Positions 60,101-64,000 of a DNA stretch of 64,000 nt are shown piece by piece. Both the position numbers and the translations under genes were made by a program. Numbering within the stretch: the stretch's first letter is position 1; each line of letters starts with the position of its first letter. The notes below the pieces were generated by a model. It saw only the letters and a list, made by a program, of their open reading frames with translations, searched no databases and had not been told where the DNA came from. The DNA comes from Odiellus spinosus (Eukaryota; Arthropoda; Arachnida; Opiliones; Phalangiidae), in assembly GCA_963920705.1 (NCBI GenBank), contig OY987227.1, forward strand, positions 20,733,434-20,797,433. Reading direction: 5' to 3'.

Positions 60101-62480
60101 CTCCTCTTCTTCCTTCATCTTTTCAAGTTCATCCTCAGAAAGGTAACTAAACCGTCTAAAGTCGCTGTTGGCAACTGGCAAGGAAGACGTTTGCATGGCT
60201 TGTTCAAATCTTTTCTTCTTTTCGCTAAACGTCAGCCTTTCAGGTTGCGAAGATTCTAGATCATCAACCGCGCGCTACATTTAACAAAGATTTTAGAGTC
60301 AGAAAACTTATAAAAAGTTGTCACAAGCAGGATTGCCAAGTTCGAGGTTTTACTGTGAATTTTCAGTTTTCATAGACCATTAATTTTCATATTTCACGGT
60401 TTTCTAATTTTTATCACAGTTTTATATTTTATTAAGGGGTTGGCAATCCGGGTCGAGAGATTGAAATTCTATATAGTATTTCTTACGTTTCTAGATCGAG
60501 GTACCGGAGGTTTCGCACCAGGAAGCCTAGAATGACTGATAGGATCCAGTAAAGAATCACTGCTTAGGTTCAACTCTGTGTCTCCAGTATTAGGTAATGG
60601 GGATATGAAGTTAGAATCGGAAAAACCTCCTAAACGCCTCGAGCCAACAGGCTACGTTTTGAGGAAATTGTCAAATGTAAAGGATAGAGGGAAATGGAAG
60701 AGGGCAAGGGGAGAATAGTTTCGTTTTTTGGACGAACAGACGGGAACAAAAACAAAATAATAACACAAAGAAATAGAGGAAAGTAATGCAAAAAAGAAGG
60801 AATGAAAAATAAAAAATAATAATTAGTTAATTTAGACATGCTTATTAATTACTATTACTACGCTACTAATTTACTAACATTGAGCTCAACTTTCGAACAA
60901 AAATGATAAAAATATAACAGCATTTCTTATACGTTACGTTTAAGTTCTACATTTTCTACAATAATTATCAAACAAATTCTTTTATAAATAACTTAAAAAT
61001 GAATTTAAAAAGCGCAACCAAAAAAATTAGATTGAACATGGATTGAAGAACACGTACTGTACTTAAAAAAAGGTGGGATTTTTTTAGGTTTTTTTTTTGG
61101 AAATGGGTTAGGACTGTAAAAAAAAAAAGAAACGACAATAGACTAACAGTTTGTTTATAGAAACTGGTAACGTAAAGGAAAAAATATATAAAACCCCTGA
61201 CTTAAACGTAGAAGTTTTAAAAAGGCTATGTCGTAATAAATAAGGCCCTTAAGGGGAAGCGATATATGTAATATGAATTGCGTAGCTTACCGTGCTTGTC
61301 TGGGGCTCCACAACATGTTTCGTCATGATAATCGTTGTCGTTTTTTGTTCTCGGATGGAACCTCCTTCGCTTAAGTCATCAGTTGATAAAGCATTGGCAG
61401 ACTGAATAACGGGTTTAACCAACTGTTCAGCGGCTCTGACCACTTCCAATACTTTTTGATCAACTGATTTACGTCCATGAGGTACAACGGCACCAGACAC
61501 GCTCTTAAATGTTACGATTAAAAATACATATTTTAAAAAAAATATTTAAAAATTTAATACAAATAATAAAGCGATGGGGAAACTATATCTCACATCAGTA
61601 TTAATTTTAGCCACAGTTCCATCTGTCGGACTGACTACCGGAGATTGTTCTTGAGCCTCCATTTCTTTTCTGTGCTTCTCCTAATTAAAATTTAATTATA
61701 CAACTTTTAAGTTAAATAAATGAAGATATTTTGAAAGTATATTATTTTATACCAGTTTCTCAAAGTCTTCTTTTTCCCATTCCGCAGTTTCTTTTAAGAC
61801 TTCTTGCTCCAATCGCACAGCGGCTGTCGAATCATCTTCTCTGTCTAAGGAGGATGACGATATTGCGGTGGATGGATAATTTTTACCACCCAATTCTCCA
61901 TTGGGGCTGTTTTCAATATTGCTAATAAGAGTATCGACATCGGCAGGATCATAACCGTCGCAAACCAAAAGGCTAATTTTATCTCCAGAATTTCTAAGAG
62001 CATTGACGGCTTCTTGATGAGAAGCTCCGAGCAGAGATATTCCATTGACCTAAATGATCTCCTTTAGCATATACTATCGCTACATTGACACTAGAGACTT
62101 CGAAACAGTTTTCAAACCGTTTAGAATGTACAAATTATCTATACAGTTAACCTTTCCCAACAGTTAAAAATGGTTTCAAAGTCTCTAGTGGGAATGCGGC
62201 TTTTGTTCCAAACTGACAAGAGGTTATAAAATAATCACCTCGACTATTCTCATTCCCGTACGCAATCTTCCATCTCGAGCTACAGCCCCATCAGGATTGA
62301 TCTAATAAAAGAGAACTATATTTTCACTCACTCCAACAACGATGAAAATATTAAACGATATACCCTCGATATAAAAACTCCTTCGTCATCTTTATTTAAT
62401 GGATTTCCAGGATGTCCTCGTGCTCCGCCTTTGATATTCATTCCGAGCTTTTCATTTGGTTGTTTATAAATCACAAATTC
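56993..62480 (-). CDS. scrib: Scribble polarity scaffold, C-terminal eleven exons (5' part beyond the window)
   Basis: Scribble is a LAP-family (LRR plus PDZ) cortical scaffold that sets apico-basal polarity with Dlg and Lgl. Eleven in-phase exons give the last 701 residues. These cover a complete fourth PDZ domain (carboxylate loop KLGMNIKGG; His at the start of helix B in SHQEAVNAL, as in class I PDZ domains), a Ser-rich linker, then the family's C-terminal conserved segments LTFSEKKKRFEQA, VRTAKAEKRLQDKI and ALKADKRAAWRQARLKSLEE. The tail is acidic and ends in a Lys/Arg cluster. Exons in transcript order: 62480-62364, 62301-62239, 62049-61753, 61680-61594, 61503-61291, 60651-60487, 60274-59605, 59166-59111, 58962-58756, 57353-57284, 57153-56993. 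The N-terminal LRRs and PDZ1-3 lie past the right edge. Confidence 0.93.
57284..57353 (-). CDS. scrib: scrib exon: penultimate
   Basis: Acceptor TTAATCAG, perfect donor GTGAGT; 23 codons plus one base, VETTTEKIISLQLSGQGDEM then SENG. If the donor were skipped, the protein would end SENGE-stop, an alternative short C-terminus. Confidence 0.75.
57354..58755. other. scrib intron containing a TTAA-family MITE
   Basis: A 1.4-kb intron. It contains a lone AGGGAGAATGAAGCGTTACA end at about 57711 and the full element at 57804-58242. No exon-like sequence is seen. Confidence 0.7.
57804..58242. mobile_element. TTAA-family MITE copy 8, within a scrib intron
   Basis: TTAA at 57804-57807 and 58239-58242, with ends AGGAAGAATGCAACCTAACA and TTAGGTTGCAAACTCCCT. 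The central hairpin GGTCTAGCGACCAATCG / ATTGGTCGCTAGACCTTA is intact. Confidence 0.85.
58756..58962 (-). CDS. scrib: scrib exon: charged C-terminal region
   Basis: Sixty-nine codons, phase 0-0, donor GTATTT. It encodes EPTLVLKPSSEDFPHLILRV and a Glu/Lys-rich, repeat-like VEKVVEKE end. The open frame continues past the donor for 52 codons, so an alternative longer terminus is possible. Confidence 0.75.
59111..59166 (-). CDS. scrib: scrib exon: 56-bp microexon
   Basis: Acceptor TTTATTTTAG, donor GTAAGC; two bases complete the split codon and eighteen codons follow (EVETENHIKNGSVDNVNTR). Both neighbouring phases agree, which is the main support. Confidence 0.75.
59605..60274 (-). CDS. scrib: scrib exon: conserved C-terminal helical segments
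   Basis: The longest exon, 223 codons plus one base, acceptor AAATGTAG, donor GTAAAC. Within the exon, residues 14-26 (LTFSEKKKRFEQA), about 43-60 (SYLSEDELEKMKEEEEKK), 126-136 (VRTAKAEKRLQ) and 166-187 (ALKADKRAAWRQAR...) are the parts most alike between insect and vertebrate Scribble. Much of it should be coiled or helical. It ends in an IDIDIDID run. Reading through the donor would stop 13 codons later. Confidence 0.92.
60487..60651 (-). CDS. scrib: scrib exon: Pro/Ser linker
   Basis: Fifty-five codons, phase 0-0, acceptor AAAACGTAG, donor GTAAGA. It ends with LPGAKPPVPRSRN, a proline-rich, possible SH3-ligand stretch. Confidence 0.82.
61291..61503 (-). CDS. scrib: scrib exon: linker with VPHGRKSVDQ
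   Basis: Seventy-one codons, phase 0-0, strong donor GTAAGC. The acceptor AG is taken at ATTTAAG just above 61503, giving SVSGAVVPHGRKSVDQKVLE. An acceptor two bases later would break the frame. Confidence 0.82.
61594..61680 (-). CDS. scrib: scrib exon: short linker
   Basis: Twenty-nine codons, phase 0-0, acceptor TTTTAATTAG, donor GTGAGA. It reads EKHRKEMEAQEQSPVVSPTD and then GTVAKINTD. Confidence 0.85.
61753..62049 (-). CDS. scrib: scrib exon: PDZ4 end and linker
   Basis: Ninety-nine codons, phase 0-0. It begins VNGISLLGASHQEAVNALRN and closes the PDZ with KISLLVCDGYDP. It continues as a Ser/Asp-rich linker and an acidic, likely helical TAEWEKEDFEKL end. Confidence 0.92.
62079..62200. 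mobile_element. 122-bp inverted-repeat element inside a 189-bp scrib intron
   Basis: The left arm GCTACATTGACACTAGAGAC then TTCGAAAC and the right arm GTTTCAAAGTCTCTAGTGGG then AATGCGGC are imperfect inverted copies, related to the ends of the 3852-4493 element. No target duplication is evident. Confidence 0.7.
62239..62301 (-). CDS. scrib: scrib exon: PDZ4 middle
   Basis: Twenty-one codons, phase 0-0, acceptor TTTTATTAG, donor GTGATT: INPDGAVARDGRLRTGMRIV then E. The 62-bp intron upstream of it is very short; the next intron holds an inverted-repeat element. Confidence 0.92.
62364..62480 (-). CDS. scrib: scrib exon: start of PDZ4
   Basis: Acceptor TTTTTTACAG above 62480 and donor GTATAT below 62364; 39 codons, phase 0-0. 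It encodes EFVIYKQPNEKLGMNIKGG, the beta-A/B strands and carboxylate-binding loop, and the ARGHPGNPLNKDDEGVFISR stretch characteristic of Scribble PDZ4. Confidence 0.92.
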
Positions 62481-64000
62481 CTGTAAAAAACATTTCCCCA
62501 TCTAAAGTTGAAAAGTTTCATCGAATATAGAAATGCCTCGGAGATTTATCTAGGCTAAAATCTGCTCGTATACTTTACCACAATCGTCAGAATACGTCTA
62601 ACATCATAAATGAGCCTAGATTAATCTAAGAAGCGCTAAGAAAAATCATGCGTACACGATCATAGCTTTTAAAACTTAAAAAACCATGCCTTAAAAACTC
62701 TACCATGCTTTGAAAAGCCATAAACCCCCTTAAAAATAATATTTACGAAATTAAAACTTAAAACAAAAAAAAAAAAAAAACAAAAAAAAAAAATTGCACA
62801 CTAGTTTTAAATTGATAAAATTAAAATCTGTATCGCTTTGTAATACATTTTTGCAAGTAAGCTTAAGCGTTAAAGGGAGAATGAAGCTGGACAAAAATTC
62901 CTTCTCTTTAACATAAACCTAACTCACTAGTACTAAAAGAAATTATAAGCAATTTCTAACATACTAGGAAATTAGAACAACGCACCAAAAGCATGCGATT
63001 CTTTTGCCCAATTGAAATATTTTACCACCTAAATTCTTAAGCCTAGATTTAAACAATTTTCTATCCTGATAAAGGGTGGGCTTTTTTTAGCCTAGCTTTG
63101 AATTTCCCGGGTGATTGGCTAGATTTCAATCCTCAATTGATTCATGTTAAGCCTAAAAATTTATTACTAACTTAACACTTATTTATTATTTTAGAAGTTA
63201 ATTATGCCTATTTTTCCGATGAATCTACAAAAAACAATTATTTTTTAGCTTCATCCTCCCTTTAAGGTAAAAAAAAAAAAATAATACATTTAATTAAAAT
63301 GGAAAGCTTTAGTATGAAAATACGGACGAGGCAAATGGAAAAACTAAGACCTTTAAGTACTTACAATGAGGCACACAGGCTCTAAGGAATAATTCTGCCC
63401 CACGCAAGATAGTACGAGAGCATGAGTAAAGAAAGAAAAGGAAGAAAAAGAGAGCGATAGAAAAAAGTAGACAAGAGAGAGAGGAAAAAAAAAAAAAAAA
63501 AAAACTGCAAAAACTACTGCACACACGACAAAAAGGGCAAAATTTACACCTAATAAATACATGTCTAGACGTACCATTTTTTCGGGAGTTGAATTTTTTT
63601 TTTTTTTTTGGTATATTAAAAACCCTGCATTATCCCTTTTGTATTATCAAAAATGAATTCAGTATAAAAATGTTTATTTTGTTATTAAAAACAAAATACA
63701 GATCTTTCCTGTTCCAGCTAATTTATTTTAGCACGAGTTTATTATATATTTTTTTCGTTTTTGAGCGTAAAATTATCTTTTTTTATGTATGATACATTTA
63801 CATCTTTTCCCACATCCCCTTTATACTCGAGATTTCTTCATTTGAAAGATAAATTAAAACCGATAAAATTGCGCTATTAATTGAAAAATAAAACAAAGTA
63901 AAAAGCCGAATAATAAACTTTTGTCTTTTTTTCATTCGTGAGACTTTCAAAGTCTCGACACAATGTGCTTAAATTATTCCAAAAAAATAGCACGTTTATA
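62481..64000. other. scrib intron (runs off the right edge)
   Basis: No exon was found upstream of the PDZ4 exon within the window. The stretch holds an A-rich run near 62765-62793, a TTAA element and T/A-rich runs. A donor-like GTACGT at about 63562 (minus) has no acceptor or coding frame before it. Confidence 0.6.
62870..63265. mobile_element. TTAA element, AGGGAGAATGAAGC subfamily
   Basis: TTAA at 62870-62873 and 63262-63265, with inverted ends AGGGAGAATGAAGCT and AGCTTCATCCTCCCT. It is non-coding and shares its terminal 11-12 bp with the larger TTAA family. Confidence 0.8.

Overview
This is a eukaryotic nuclear window, AT-rich and gene-poor. It has GT-AG introns, abundant short inverted-repeat transposon derivatives and several minisatellites. 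The two genes I can name are animal genes. A short interstitial CCTAA/TTAGG tract, the usual arthropod telomere motif, makes an arthropod the best guess, but the taxon is an inference.

Layout. Positions 1 to about 44,000 hold no confident gene. They contain transposon derivatives and tandem arrays with period 39 bp (9.6-10.3 kb), 22 bp (20.5-22.6 kb), 23 bp (26.8-27.6 kb), 30 bp (30.1-30.7 kb) and 31 bp (34.5-34.9 kb). Positions 44,029-45,699 (+) carry the last four coding exons of a Glut4EF/ZNF395/ZNF704-type transcription factor, with one C2H2 finger and a C-terminal C-clamp. Its upstream exons were not found, so much of the preceding repeat-rich DNA may be its long intron. Positions 45,700-56,650 are the gap between two convergent genes. 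They contain more TTAA-flanked elements, the TTAGG-like tract, and a possible pair of short head-to-head genes at 54.05-55.55 kb. Positions 56,993-62,480 (-) carry the 3' eleven coding exons of scribble (the fourth PDZ domain through the C-terminus, 701 residues). The gene continues past the right edge.

Mobile DNA. Two kinds of element dominate. (a) TTAA-flanked elements with 5'-AGG or 5'-AAGGG ends. One of them, 1,439-2,514, carries the start of a THAP-domain gene on + and the start of a second gene on -. I read it as an internally deleted, Kolobok-like transposon. At least eight further copies of a family with ends AGGGAGAATGCAACCTAACA are scattered through the window, two of them inside scribble introns or flanking sequence. 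(b) Two foldback families with CA...TG ends, each present twice. All four copies have a perfect 7-bp target-site duplication.

How the genes relate. Scribble is a cortical polarity scaffold and Glut4EF a nuclear DNA-binding protein. They are simply convergent neighbours and nothing in the sequence suggests joint regulation. All exon boundaries were placed by eye from splice motifs, reading phase and family resemblance.
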